DNA of 64,000 nt from Atriophallophorus winterbourni (taxonomy: Eukaryota; Platyhelminthes; Trematoda; Plagiorchiida; Microphallidae). The DNA is taken from NCBI GenBank assembly GCA_013407085.1, contig JACCGJ010008406.1:62001-126000 (forward strand). Reading direction: 5' to 3'. Below, in pieces: positions 12,201-22,122 of this stretch (positions are counted from its first letter, which is position 1; every line of letters starts with the position of its first letter). Made by a program: the position numbers and the translations under genes. The notes under the pieces were generated by a model, which had not been told where the DNA came from, did no database searches, and saw only the letters and a program-made list of their open reading frames with translations.

Positions 12201-15200
12201 ATACTGTCACCTAAATCGGCACCATTTAAAATAATAAGTTAGCAAGAACTTCTTTGCAAGACTGCCAAATTAGCGCTAGTATTTGAATAATTGTAACGTC
12301 ACACTGACTGCGTGACGATGTGAAACCTGTAAGGAAAGCTGACTCTTGCTGCCCTCGTTTTTAAATCTCATTCCTCCGCCAATTTAGGATTTCATTGGTT
12401 TTATTGGTCATGGATGAATGACAGTGTTTAATGCTGTCCATGATTATGACAACTGGGCTTCACGAAGGAAATGCATCGCATATTCCTCAGCAGTCCCCAT
12501 AAGTGGATAACTCTCCAGCAGTTGACTTGTATGCTTCATATAAAATATGAGACTGTCAGAATCGCGAGTTCTCCCAATACACAAAAACAACAGTTTATAC
12601 CCGATTTCATGAACAACGCTACCAGACGATATATACCAAAATTTCAAAACCTTATAGCCATCGTAATTTCAGTCGGATGTCTGCTGACGAACTAAACACT
12701 CCTCCACTATCGATACCCTGGCAAATAAATCTTCCCGAGTTTTCCATCTGAATTGAGAACCCTAGATCTGAATGGTGTTTTTGCTACAATCATCTTTATC
12801 CGCGCTAGTTTCGTTGGGGCTTTGGCTCGAAGTTCTTTTCAGACTCTGGTACGTTGTAACACAATCTCCTCCTTGTTACTTTTTATTCATTCGCAATATA
12901 ACTTATTTGATCACATTGGTTGAATATATTATTATGTGAATGTAACCTTGGCCAAATAACAAATCTTATCGAAAAACCATGGTCTAAAACAGTTTATATT
13001 ACATGTAATTCAGCTGACTTAATGAATGGGCTCTGTTAACTATGTTACTCATATATTTATCTATAGGTTTATGTTGTTTTATGTTCATACATTTCTGTAC
13101 ATCGTTTTTTCCTTTCGATTTAGATGTTTACAAACCAATCAGACCGTTCGGGCATGGTTTGGCAATCCTGGGGACATATACCGTCAGCTCTTTGCTACAT
13201 GTGCGTCCAAAACTTGTCGTTCGTAATCGGCAAAAACGTTTTAACTGGTAATAATGCAATAAGGTGTTACAGCTCACAGTTAAATTTAAAAATCACTTGT
13301 AAAGTTTACGTGTCGCATTCAGGATGAGTTCAATGTAAGATGAATTGGCATAAGACTGAAATTGGACTAAGCTCCCTGTCGTACTGGTCATCCATAGGTG
13401 ATGATTGAAAAATCTCTGTTTAAAGGTATGCTCGCTGTTCAATCAGCTGTCAGGGCTAACCGATGTTATCATGTATGAGATGTCTTTCGGTCCCTATGAA
13501 ATGAAACTTGGCAGATTATTTTGGTTCTATAGCTTATAAACTTTTACTATCAGCATCTCACCCCTATCATTGTTTTGTGTTGTCGGATGAGTTACATTTC
13601 CCTGATGCCTGAGCTCTACTCACAGTTGAGTCAAATTAACGTGATTTCATACTCAAAAATCTCACCATCTTTTCCATTCATCACCATTTATTACAAATAG
13701 GTGGCTTAGTTAGTCCTTGTGATATTTGGCTTCTGATATTTGATGGTCATTAACTAACCCCTAGCAAATCTTCGGACGCATTATTGAACCAGAGGCTTGG
13801 TAGTATATCACTTTCATGTGATATCAGTTAATCTGAATGAGTTTGTTTCGATGCAATGCAGGTGATAACTAATCGTTTTTCAGACAATCGTTGTAAGGAT
13901 ATTTCGACTCTACCTACGCGTCGGGAAACGATTAGTTCATAGATCATTGTGTGTTCGGTCGAAAAAGTTCAGATTTCTGCGGGTCGTGTGTTAGTTTGCC
14001 AGCTGCTACTATGATAAATGCGTTCCCTGGTTGAGAGAAAGGAGCATTACCATGTATTGAATTTATTTTCATTCCATTTAACGTAGGTACAATTGTGCAA
14101 CACGTTGTGCTGTGCAGCTATCCGTGCTAAATTGAGCTGCCGCCGACAGTGAGCTGCATGCGAAAACGCGCTGGGGTCTCACTGCCGTTTCTATTTTATT
14201 TTCGTTTCTCATATCTGTCTAGGCCTGGGCAGCCTGACAATATCTTAGCCCACGTCTATGACCGTGCGGCACTTTACCTGTATCAGGTTTGTGCTTCCAT
14301 ACATGCATTTAATGGCAAAATACTTATCTGCGTGGCCACCGACATGACGCATTCTGCAAAAATATCTCGCTTTTTATGCTTAAGTGTACAGACCTCAATC
14401 GAGAGAAGCATGTTAGGTATCTAGGTCTCACCGTCTCCTACAAGCTTAATTGGAATCGCCATGTTACTGCTATCTTTAATAAAGTTCGTACATCTTTCAT
14501 CTGCTATCTCTTAGCGTTGTGCCAAAACGATTTTTCACTTTGCATTATCTTTGGTGCCGTTCAGCTGCTATCTTTCAGGCGCTTTGTTTTGATCAGAATC
14601 ATTTGACACCTAAACTCCATTTCTTATGAAGACATTCTGGAAATAGTATTAAAACACCACTTTTCTTCGTGTGATCGGCTCATCAATAATATTCTCCCGA
14701 ATACTTCCCTCTCGTTACACGATTATCTCCCTAAAAGTCATGCATCATCAAAGACTCGATTAAAGCATATCATTTTGCTTTCCAGAACTTCTTTTGTATC
14801 AAAGCTCCAAGTGTGATGGAAATGCGTTAAAGTTTCTTCTTAATAAACAATTACTTTTAAATTTATACCGTTGATATGACACCTATATTTTTGTGTGTAA
14901 CATGATGATTTTTTTCAACATCATTTTAAAGCTGAAACTTCAAATATTTTCCTATCAATCTTTCTCCATTCAAATTTGAGAAACAACATTGCCGAAGGCT
15001 TGGTCATGGGTTTTGCCGTATTGTGCTCACCACGGAATCTCATCTAGATTGTGAGCAAGATTTTTGTATGCAGCAGCTTCATGATGGTCAGTAACTCACT
15101 CTTATTGGCCTTTCATAACTATGCCTGGTCTGCCAAAAATCAGTATTCGCCCTCATCATATATGGTCAGGACAACGCTATCACACTTGGTAGATTGTAGG

Positions 15201-18200
15201 GTCGCGTTATCTAACGAACCCCGTCTTCTGCGCTACACTAAACACCCTATATTTCTCCTTACACCTAAAAATTTCTGATAATAGGTGAAAACACGTATTT
15301 TACTTTACCTTCGAAGCTTTTTATGAACCGAGAATATTCAATAACATTTGCAAACCTTTTCCTTCCAGTGTATAGTATTATTAGAATTATTAAAGTCAGT
15401 GTTACACTACCTTGGTATGCTTCTGCTCTTGGTATTCACCAAACGAAACTACTCGATTCTTTTCCACAGGGTTTGAATTTTCAATTGTCCGCTGTCCTAC
15501 TCTCGATTGGTGCTTTCGCCTATATCGAACACAGTAAGACTAATTACATGTATCAAACAAACGATTCTGAATTTCCTTTGGTAACTTCCTTATTTGGCGT
15601 TTCTGTGCTTCATGGAAACATCTTTCGTTTTCTATCGAAGAGTGTGACGCTACCCGAATCTCGAATTCCCCGTTTAATCTTCATTTCATTTGCAAGGTTT
15701 TTTTAACATTGAGAATAATTTGCAATAGTAATATGGTGTAACTATAAAATCACGGACACAGAGTCAGACAGCAGCACAGTTATGAGCTACAACTGCCTAT
15801 GTCGTTTTCCTAATTAAGCCCGTACTGCCTAGCATTATCTTGTCTTACGCACACTTCGCCTGACTCCAGTTTTTTGTTTTAATATCTTGATGGATTATAT
15901 CGTCGACCATATGCTGCTTGATAAACTGCATGCCTTTCTCTTCGTTGTCCAATGAGAGTAATGAATTAAGCTAGCGAAGAGTAAATATTTGTTTCGTGTC
16001 TGTTGTGCAGTGCAGCATTGTTTGTGACCTAATCGCACGCGTTTGTTCGAATCCACGGGAATTTCAAACAGTTCATTGCCATTGTATACCTTCGAAATGT
16101 TAAACTCAAAATGGCATTTTATCCGTTTTATATAATGATTTATTCCTAATGACCCGATCTCAATCCAATTGAGACAACTACTTCTGATTGCATGGTTACG
16201 TGAAGGAAATTCACCTATTAAATGTCTAATTAAAATTTTGAATTATTTGGCCTCCGACCTCCAAATAATGTTCTTGTTTATGTTTATACAAAATGCTTCA
16301 AGTAGGCATCTTTTCTGGCTACTTTTGACCCATAAACACCTTACAGATTGATCGATGACAAAGCTATACTTGGCGATGGCATACATGAAGTGGAAGCAAA
16401 AATGAAAGATTTAAATGTGGCTCTTTCAACTTAGACTTAAGCTTTTGTAGAAAAGAAGGTTTTGTACCCAGTATTATAAATAAATCGATTAAATCTGAAG
16501 ATGAGAATTCATTCAGTGATGAATTAGATAAGGTGAAAAACTGATTAATTGAAGACACGTTCAACTTAAAATGAACGTCTCTGGAAAATTAACTAAATAC
16601 TCTAGATGACGAACATGGATTAATGGGAAAATAGCATCGCGTACGATACTCTTACTTTTAGACTCCATCCCCGTATTACCTATTAGCTTAAAGTGATTCA
16701 GGGTTATCCTGGGAAGAAATATTCAGGCGTTTGCCATGTTGTAACCCTAAGGCATTGAGGTAAACGCAGAATTGCGCATATCACTGCATATGCTTCCCCG
16801 TTAACGGTGTTTCATGGAAGCACTATGTAATCCTGCAGTTTAATAATGAGTTCATTCGAAGACTATGAATAGGCTATTTGCAGTGTCTATAACAAAAGGT
16901 TACCCATTAATTCATTGTGGAAAAACATACAGCAGAAATTGCCCAAAATCATGCCTGAGGTATGGGGCAAAAAGCGTATAATAGTTATATCGCTCGTGGG
17001 TTGTAAGTGTTCGCTATACGGCATTGGCCAATTTCAACTTTTCACCGAAATTCGCTGTGATTTTGTGGTAACCCAATTCAACAGTTGCTTCAATGTTTTA
17101 ACAGTTGAGCGAACCTAGCTTTTTGTCTTTCCGCCTACGTGGTCAGAACCTCGGTGTTTTCTATGGTTTCGAAGAACTCCACGCAGAGACCTGGAGGGTC
17201 ACATTTTGCCTAGTTGAATTTACCTATTTTAGCCACTCTGCCCATGTTATTGAATTTAGCTGTGATTAATCGTGGTCATATGGATTCCCATTTAGTTGTT
17301 GTTCGTGAGGTGGTAAGGTCAACGTTTTCGTATGGCGTTGCAGGTAAGGCCGCTATCCTCGTTACAGAATATTCCACGTTTTACCGTGTAGTAGCTGCAT
17401 ACAATGTGAACCTTCCAGATTGTTAACTTCACTCCAGTTTTCATGGATAGATGTGTTTATTGGTGATTTTCATTACATTTATCCCATGCACGTCTTATTT
17501 TAATGGGAGAATCTAAAGAGTGCTTTTAGTAGCATTTGAATTGAATGGCCACGACAACATAACGACGAATAGAATACTTCAAATATTGTTTTCTCTTCTA
17601 TTTATCAGTTCTTCGTATTGAGTTGGCACGCATTTTCGACGCTTGTATCGCCAGTCGACCATGTCCACCTAATTGCGGCCACAATAACAAGGTAATTACT
17701 TTCATTTGCCCGACGTTGTGCACGTTTTTTCCGCCAATTCTCGGGAGATCATTGTCCTGTAGATCTTCTCAAATTAATGTTAGAACCAATTGTGATCAAA
17801 TCAGTGAGTATGTATTCGCTTACATTTATTTTTGGATGTTCTCCAAGTTTGCATAATAGGTTGCTAGCGTTTCGTCATCAAACGAGATTACATCATTAGC
17901 GTAACTTCTTACGAAGCAAAAGGGCCTTTAATCCACAATCTCCTGTGTGTCCGTATTGCTTGCCTTACGATTGTTGTATTTCCTCTTCCGCATGCATAAA
18001 ACGAAAACTCATTGGTTCATAAACACCGTTTAATTGCATGCATTGGTTGAGAGCTTACGTTGTTGATTGTCGTCTCGAAAGATTCCCTGCATGGCGTGAT
18101 CTACCGGTATCCATGATTGAACATTGATTCCAATCGAATTTGTCCTTCGCGATCTGCGGAGATACACCAAGACACAATTCAACCGCGTTCGAGCACACTG

Positions 18201-21200
18201 TAGCACTCCGCAACTCCAGAGATAGACACAGATTTATCAACCGACACAACGTTTTTCGTCACCGCCGAAGGCATGATATCTCAACGAAATGGAGATTTAA
18301 CCTATCTTATGTTGAATACATTTCGGAGATTACATTAAAAATCCTAGGACCTTTCTGGATGAATGCTGCAAACACAAAGGCGTGTTGCGCACGATCGTCT
18401 AAACCGAAGGATCTCACATTGAATGTATACAAAAATGTCATCTGTCGAATACGATGTAGAAATTGTGTTGGGCAGGCGAGAGGGAGACTGGATACGAAAA
18501 TTCACGATCATCAACTGGACGTCAGAAGAGATGTCCTCAAGTCCCTCGTATCAATACATGCAGATTGGGAAGGAGATTAATTCGATTGGAATCAATGTTC
18601 AATCCTTGCTACTTCTACAACACATCATATACTGGAATATCAGCATACAGAGCATTCAACAGCATTGAATTCAGCCAATGCGTGCAAATTAGTGGTGCCT
18701 GTGAACCATTGAGATGCCATTTGTTCTACACGCGTAACATGAATTACAACGACCGTCTGGCAAGCAACACAGATACCCGAGATTGTGGTATAAAGGTGAT
18801 AAACTTCAGGACCATGTGGTTTCACAAAAAGCTACGCTAATGAACGAACACAACCTACTATGCAAGTTCTCCGTACATTAAGTATCTGTGCTAAATTGAT
18901 TGGCCAGAGGTAGTGAGTTGCATGCTGAAACAGGCTGTAGTCTCACTACTATTTCCTGTTCGTTTTTCTTCCTCATATTTGTCTAGGCTTGGGTAACCTG
19001 ACAGTCTCTTCGCCCACGTGCAGTCTCTGACTGTGCGGCACTTTGCCTGGATCAGGCTTGTGCTCTCACCACCACCACCAAGTATCTGTGCTACGATTTT
19101 GTTTCTCTAATATTAGGTTATATCTAACCATGGCTGCGTGGGTGAGAAACTCGCTAAAAGTATATCCAGTGTTTTCCAATGTTTTTGTTGTGGTGTGTAC
19201 GTTAAGTGTTACTATCGCATACCAAAGGATTCTATCCGCAATAATGGTTTCCACCATAATATTGATATCAATAATAAGAAAAACCCGCGCGCGTTACGCT
19301 AGTTGGGTCACGCTTTGTGGATGTAGTATGTATGTATGAAAGCGCAAGTCTGGTCCAGGCAAAGTGCCGCACAGTCAGAGACTGCACGTGGGCGATATTA
19401 CTGTCAGGTTGTCCAGGCCTAGACAGATATGAGGGGATGTAGGGCCATTGACCTCCGAATACGGTTCCTTTCTTGACACTTTATCTCGATTAGTTCTGAG
19501 CCCGATGTAGTATAAACAGCTAAAACCTTAACGGCCTTTCTGAAGTCAATGTACTTGGTCTTCTCTATTGAAACCGTTTAACGAATTTGTCACTACTTCT
19601 TGTTGTTTGTCGTCGTCAACGGGAGACATTAAGATTAGATTCAGATCGCCTTGAAATCGTGGTAAAGCGTTAAACAAAGTTGTACTTGAATGACACTGCT
19701 AATGTTCGTACAGGGAACCACGATATACAAATACAGAATCACAAGGTGATTCCGAGTTGAGTGCTCAAGACGCTCAAAATTGACCAACATAGTGTTTTGC
19801 TTACACTCTTCAATGCCGCTTTGCTGATCTTGGTTCGGTGAGCATTGTATCCTCTGTGTTGTACTTTGTTACATTTGGTAGCTGTTTGCTACAAAACTTA
19901 CACCCACTTATTCTGTGCACTTTAATGATTTGAACAGACTGGCAAAGGAATCCGTATAAACAGAAGGTAAATTTGTAGAATAACCGGTTGAGTTGAGTTA
20001 TAAAGGTGGCTTACTGTTTAATTCTCTTTATATGGCATCATTATTGCAGGTGACGGTGATAATCCAGCGATGCACCATGTTATCACAACATATGGTTAGG
20101 TGAGATATATCCACTGCATGAATCAAGTGGTATTGAAATTAGAAATTGTGCATAAATTAAAATATGATGTCTAGTAAGTTAGACTTAATAACCTTTACCC
20201 TCTTCGATGTTTCGCAACCTGTTTTAGAGCTACTTGCTTTGTGGTCAATCTAAGTTAAGTACTACTATTGCGTGGGATACTTGATTAAGTTATTTTTTGC
20301 GGCCTGTTCTTTTTTAACGGCCACCTCATCCATCGTGATAGATTTCAAAAATAGGTTTGACTAATGTCCTAAACTGCGATGTAGAACTCTCTCCACACCA
20401 CCACTTCAGTTTGGCGAAGATTATTGAATCAGCCTCCAATTTGATGGTAGCAACAGGGTCGCCGTTGAGCTGTATTTAGAGTAATGTCCTAATTACAACG
20501 AGTTTGTTGGTATAAGCCATTTCGGATACTGCAGCTTCCGCAACAAAGTAATAGTAAATGTATGTTTGGGTCTAAAACGGGCCGTTTCCTCTGTTTCAGT
20601 ACGTTGTAGCAAGCAATCCTAGTATATATTTTATTCTCCATTAATAATAACGAACTCGAAATAATTAACTATTGATTGTTTCAGGATCATTTTTGGGTCT
20701 CCTGTTGTAATTTCGGTTTTACTTGCCTTGCGATGATGCATTTAGCCTACCTGGCGGTTGTCTTTGACCTAAGCGAAGAACAAATTCAAGTAAGTTGTTT
20801 TATGGCCTTTTTAACATTCGGTATACTTGCTTTCCGCTATAATAATGACTTGTTGAGAAAATGCAACTGTGTGAGTTTTAAATCAGTCATCTTGTTCCCT
20901 AGTTTATTCATTTAGTCCTAATGGTAAAACTCAATCGACTGAATTTGTTTCGGTATCCTGTGATTCTTTTTCACAAAAAACTGATTTTTCCCGTAGGGAT
21001 AGATCGCAATAATATGGAACTCAGTATTTTTCGAAACCGTTTTTCACATGAAAAGCTAGTTGTTTTTTGTCGATTAATGGATTAATACAAAGGAACTTTG
21101 ATGTCGTCTATTTATCATGTGTCCCGAGCACAGGCTACAATGTGTTTTAGCCTTGAGTCGAACATTATTAAACCCATTTCGTTCGTTTGGTCTATGGTTG

Positions 21201-21409
21201 ATAAATGGAACACTATTTATTTCGTAATCAGTCGGTTAACTTTTGTCGAAGCTATTTACAGAATTTAAAAGCGTGGTCCTAATCAATTTGTTTATCTATT
21301 TTCACAGGGTTACAGCATGCGACATGTTTGGGAGAAGTGGTCCAATTTAGGATTTTTCAGTCACTACGTTGCCTTGTCAACTTACTTATTCTATGTTTTC
21401 ATATCATGA
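44..21409 (+). CDS. porcn: Porcupine-type Wnt O-acyltransferase (MBOAT), complete gene, 13 exons
   Basis: Porcupine is a multi-pass ER membrane acyltransferase that attaches palmitoleate to a conserved Wnt serine, a step needed for Wnt secretion. Exons: 44-279, 342-379, 3253-3400, 4546-4586, 6791-7047, 8324-8433, 8590-8742, 11479-11579, 13124-13200, 15470-15533, 17609-17691, 20685-20789, 21308-21409. Together they give 1515 nt, 504 residues plus stop, against about 460 in human PORCN. All junctions are GT-AG and the phases agree throughout. Family landmarks appear in order: MIVVMKAISF, IFGPWFSF, RFSHYFVSY, SWNIPM, the invariant MBOAT histidine (H387, in LLHG), a Cys-rich PCPPNC stretch, and MRHVWEKWS near the end. 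An in-frame TAA at 35-37 supports a start at 44; a second in-frame ATG is at 53. The gene converges on the CaV1 gene. The least certain point is the exon 1 donor. Confidence 0.93.
342..379 (+). CDS. porcn: porcn exon 2 (38 nt)
   Basis: Very short exon coding for YLRDNKNVPMLL, which matches the PSYLKHASTVAG segment of human PORCN. Donor GTGGAC at 380. The 2-nt carry-over from exon 1 and 1-nt carry-over into exon 3 both fit. Confidence 0.78.
380..514. other. porcn intron 2, start
   Basis: Intronic sequence between exon 2 and the LINE tail. No feature recognised. Intron 2 spans 380-3252. Confidence 0.5.
452..1741 (-). pseudogene. LINE family 1 RT and C-terminal domain ORF
   Basis: Longest open stretch of copy A (429 codons, starting at an internal Met). 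Holds RT motif B (RRGVKQGCVLAPTLF), the motif C equivalent LLFADDAAFI, the region with TYLGSTI and SETWTTHARHQRKLNAFHLR, and a C-terminal C-X2-C segment. Part of a broken polyprotein rather than a host gene. The last codons run past the element into intron sequence. Confidence 0.85.
1791..2381 (-). pseudogene. LINE family 1 RT N-terminal part
   Basis: Codes for the finger and palm start of the RT: KAPGDDGIPPELIK, RDTKIITLFKNKGDRGDCNN, RGISLLN, SQCGFRKGRSTVDMIF and AVFIDLTKAFD (motif A). It leaves frame after AFDYV, just before the 452-1741 ORF begins. Confidence 0.85.
2332..2967 (-). pseudogene. LINE family 1 endonuclease C-terminal part and linker
   Basis: Starts inside the apurinic-type endonuclease: RSKHWHQLDLILVRRTNIG and DTDHSLVCAKLKLSD, the conserved D...SDH-like end of the domain. 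A basic linker to the RT follows. The frame is lost near 2390. Confidence 0.8.
3253..3400 (+). CDS. porcn: porcn exon 3
   Basis: Codes for two hydrophobic segments (LILLRYFFVAYMIPILFTGL and FYLVLVECISVQL) that line up with the second and third membrane segments of human PORCN. Acceptor TTTTTACTTTCAG, donor GTAAGT. Confidence 0.88.
3401..4545. other. porcn intron 3
   Basis: About 1.1 kb of AT-rich intron. No recognisable coding, RNA or mobile-element feature. Confidence 0.5.
4546..4586 (+). CDS. porcn: porcn exon 4 (41 nt)
   Basis: Microexon coding for GELVMNPTNWHQVRG, the counterpart of MGEMHMVDTVTWHKMRG in human PORCN. Acceptor TTTTCCTTTTCAG, donor GTACTC. Phases fit both neighbours. Confidence 0.88.
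5570..6270 (-). repeat. LINE family 1, copy B (decayed)
   Basis: Decayed antisense copy of the 3' part of LINE family 1. It starts with the zinc-finger segment (compare CACTAAACAGTTCAGTTCGG with copy A near 610) and runs back through the RT C-terminal region to about 6270. Many indels; no open frame of useful length. Lies in porcn intron 4 (4587-6790). Confidence 0.75.
6791..7047 (+). CDS. porcn: porcn exon 5
   Basis: Largest exon. Codes for SIMIVVMKAISFAWDSRNS, a variable loop, then GYMTALWAAYALCPPSVIFG and PWFSFSSF. These match GAQMIVAMKAVSLGFD and [20 protein letters not shown] of PORCN. IFGPW is a family landmark. Acceptor ATTTTTACAG, donor GTTAGA. Confidence 0.93.
7175..7440 (+). repeat. 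Direct repeat, copy 1 (porcn intron 5)
   Basis: From AGGCCGGAAATGATTG to the GGTTTATTACGC region. Repeated at 7612-7840 with about 80% identity by eye; both copies share CGCGTTCACCCACGAATCCC. The two are about 430 bp apart start to start. No known element recognised. Confidence 0.7.
7612..7840 (+). repeat. Direct repeat, copy 2 (porcn intron 5)
   Basis: Second copy of the 7175-7440 sequence. Starts at AGGCCGGAAATGATTGCTGG and lacks about 40 bp near its start relative to copy 1. Could be a small tandemly duplicated mobile element. Confidence 0.7.
8324..8433 (+). CDS. porcn: porcn exon 6
   Basis: Hydrophobic exon (GGSLLCAFCCLVSS, CITYFLLFYF) corresponding to the LALALLCLVLSTCVGPYLF membrane segment of human PORCN. 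Acceptor TTTTTACAG, donor GTAAGT. Intron 6 is only 156 nt. Confidence 0.88.
8590..8742 (+). CDS. porcn: porcn exon 7
   Basis: Codes for RWMNAYFSSQSFRFSHYFVS, equivalent to [20 protein letters not shown] in PORCN, followed by a divergent Ser-rich loop. Acceptor TTTTTCCAG, donor GTGAGT. Confidence 0.92.
9786..10394 (+). pseudogene. RTE reverse transcriptase core ORF
   Basis: RT motifs A (FIDFEKAFDSVD), B (GVRQGCLLSPM) and C (YADD) are all intact. No upstream endonuclease: the element is truncated just before. Out of frame with its C-terminal part. Confidence 0.88.
10424..11110 (+). pseudogene. RTE reverse transcriptase C-terminal part
   Basis: Codes for FVYLGSIVS, SVLLYGSETWRVTAKS, RWVGHALRKP and the conserved tail VGRPRLSWKRSCEEEIRKCG. 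The open frame reaches back to about 10375 without a Met, so it is the continuation of the RT after a single frameshift. Confidence 0.88.
11118..11450 (+). repeat. Hammerhead-type repeat, subfamily A, decayed dimer
   Basis: Two head-to-tail units directly after the RTE 3' end. Core 1 at 11175 reads CTGGTGA...GAAACCGG. Core 2 at 11393 reads CTGATGA, a 3-4 bp stem II (CGAC/GTCG), then GAAAACCGGT. The cores are 218 bp apart. The body has the family landmarks TATAACTTTGTTTAA and AAGGCTCACTG. Confidence 0.8.
11393..11423 (+). ncRNA. Hammerhead-like core A2
   Basis: CTGATGA followed by CGACAAATAGTC and GAAAACCGGTG. Stem II is perfect (GAC/GTC, or CGAC/GTCG). Stem III is only the CCGG palindrome. 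Partner of the decayed core at 11175. Confidence 0.5.
11479..11579 (+). CDS. porcn: porcn exon 8
   Basis: Codes for MFDVEFPRSLVDVVISWNIP followed by MHIWLKR, matching [20 protein letters not shown] in PORCN, the conserved cytosolic catalytic region of MBOAT enzymes. Acceptor CTTCTTCAG, donor GTAAGT. Confidence 0.94.
11580..13123. other. porcn intron 8
   Basis: 1.5 kb intron. No feature recognised with confidence; 12180-12330 has faint similarity to the hammerhead-type repeat body. Confidence 0.4.
13124..13200 (+). CDS. porcn: porcn exon 9 (carries the catalytic His)
   Basis: Codes for YVYKPIRPFGHGLAILGTYT then VSSLLH. It ends exactly on the CAT codon of the invariant MBOAT histidine (H387), equivalent to SALLHG in human PORCN. 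Acceptor TTTCGATTTAG, donor GTGCGT. The next exon opens with Gly. Confidence 0.92.
14118..14302 (+). repeat. SINE-like repeat, copy 1
   Basis: From TCCGTGCTAAATTGAGCTGC to TCAGGTTTGTGCT. Shares GTCTAGGCCTGGGCAGCCTG, CCCACGT and GTGCGGCACTTT with copies at 18887 and 19343. Family unknown; a length of about 190 bp fits a SINE. Porcn intron 9. Confidence 0.65.
14370..14830 (+). repeat. CR1/Jockey-like LINE remnant (RT C-terminal part)
   Basis: Codes for HVRYLGLTVSYKLNWNRHVT and IFNKVRTSF, the conserved YLGV...LKW segment after the RT core of CR1/Jockey-type LINEs. A decayed C-terminal stretch follows. No catalytic motif left. Confidence 0.7.
15470..15533 (+). CDS. porcn: porcn exon 10
   Basis: Codes for GLNFQLSAVLLSIGAFAYIE followed by H, matching [21 protein letters not shown], the helix after the catalytic His. 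Acceptor TTTTCCACAG, donor GTAAGA. Confidence 0.94.
15534..17608. other. porcn intron 10
   Basis: About 2.1 kb intron. No coding or mobile feature recognised. Confidence 0.45.
17609..17691 (+). CDS. porcn: porcn exon 11
   Basis: Codes for ILRIELARIFDACIASRPCP then PNCGHNNK, matching [20 protein letters not shown] and PDCSHQHR. The conserved CPP-C motif is present. Acceptor TATTTATCAG, donor GTAATT. Confidence 0.94.
18055..18250 (-). repeat. Penelope-like element fragment, inverted copy
   Basis: On the minus strand codes for KDKFDWNQCSIMDTGRSRHA, the segment after the GIY-YIG nuclease in PLE proteins. It shares ATTCGATTGGAATCAATGTT with the + strand fragment at 18570, so the two are in opposite orientation. 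Confidence 0.65.
18370..18760 (+). repeat. Penelope-like element fragment: GIY-YIG C-terminal part
   Basis: Codes for a decayed GIY-YIG endonuclease end: NVICRIRCRNCVGQARGRLD, then KIHDHQLDVRR and SLVSIHADWEG, a typical PLE pattern (H-EHQLAVRR...SLVSIH). A stop follows, then FDWNQCSI. Different PLE family from 49319-50720. Confidence 0.7.
18887..19075 (+). repeat. SINE-like repeat, copy 2
   Basis: Same sequence as 14118-14302 (GTGCTAAATTGATTGG, GTCTAGGCTTGGGTAACCTG, GTGCGGCACTTTGCCTGGAT). Faces the inverted copy at 19343. Confidence 0.65.
19343..19437 (-). repeat. SINE-like repeat, copy 3 (partial, inverted)
   Basis: Reverse complement of the 3' half of copies 1 and 2: AGTGCCGCACAGTCAGAGAC, GTCCAGGCCTAGACAGATAT. 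Forms an inverted pair with copy 2, with about 270 bp between. Confidence 0.65.
19575..19820 (-). repeat. Hammerhead-type repeat, subfamily A, decayed
   Basis: Minus-strand unit: the core region is decayed (TTTGTCGTCGTCAACGGGAG near 19605), but the body keeps TTAAACAAAGTTGTACTTGA, GAACCACGAT and AATCACAAGGTGATTC. Confidence 0.65.
20685..20789 (+). CDS. porcn: porcn exon 12
   Basis: Codes for NFGFTCLAMMHLAYLAVVFD, matching [20 protein letters not shown] in PORCN. Acceptor TTGTTTCAG, donor GTAAGT. Phase 0 at both ends. Confidence 0.94.
21308..21409 (+). CDS. porcn: porcn exon 13 (terminal)
   Basis: Codes for GYSMRHVWEKWSNLGFFSHY then VALSTYLFYVFIS and TGA, matching [20 protein letters not shown]...FYRLIG at the PORCN C terminus. 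Acceptor TTTTCACAG. Confidence 0.95.
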   Translation, partial: GYSMRHVWEKWSNLGFFSHYVALSTYLFYVFIS

Positions 21410-22116
21410 TGTAACTAAGCTCCAAATTAACGCATTTACCACCACATACAATCATTTCGTCTTGTGTGTCACTTTTGTTTTTCTGTTGGACAATTTTATG
21501 CCAAAACACAGCCAAGATACCTGTCTACACACTTTAGGAGTAATTTGCAAAACCGAAGATGATGTCATTTTTAGGCCTATCGTGCTCTCTCTCTCTCTCT
21601 TAAACCAACCTAACGCGACCACATTTTGACAAGAAAATTTCTAACCTTTTCCATGCTGATCACACGCTAATTACCCTTGATCATGCAAGCCCCTTAGACG
21701 GCATCTTTCTGCAACTGCAAATCAATGCCAAGCAAAAAAAGAAAATATATGAAAACCTGTCCGACTGATATTTACGTAAAGTTAGACTAATTGGGCTAAC
21801 TTTGTAATAATGAATGTAGCAGAGAGCGAATTAGGTTGTTATACTCATGCTTTTGTTGATCTACTGTGTTGAAACATTTCTTCAAATCAACCATAAACAG
21901 TACTGCCTGAACTACGTCAGCTGTAATGGCGGTGCAAGTGTGACGCACTCACTCTTTAAACGCAGGATCGATCCTCATTCACGCTCTGTAGTTGTGGAAT
22001 GTGCTTAACTTCGATTCCCCGTCTCGCACAGAACTAAATTGAATATCAGTCGTAGTCGGGTGAATAGCTGTGGGTGTTACCACGTCATTTTTATAACCTC
22101 GTGTTTTACAACCGCA
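21410..22116. other. porcn 3' region
   Basis: Likely 3' UTR and flank. Holds a short CT microsatellite at 21585-21599. No other gene seen. Confidence 0.4.
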
Positions 22117-22122
22117 AATAAA
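22117..22122 (+). promoter_or_regulatory. Candidate poly(A) signal for porcn
   Basis: AATAAA, the first one I found after the stop, about 700 nt downstream. Position-based guess only. Confidence 0.3.

Noticed and set aside
15323..15469. Open frame before porcn exon 10
   Set aside because: Intron sequence that happens to be open; the acceptor at 15469 and the LLH-G junction fix the exon start.
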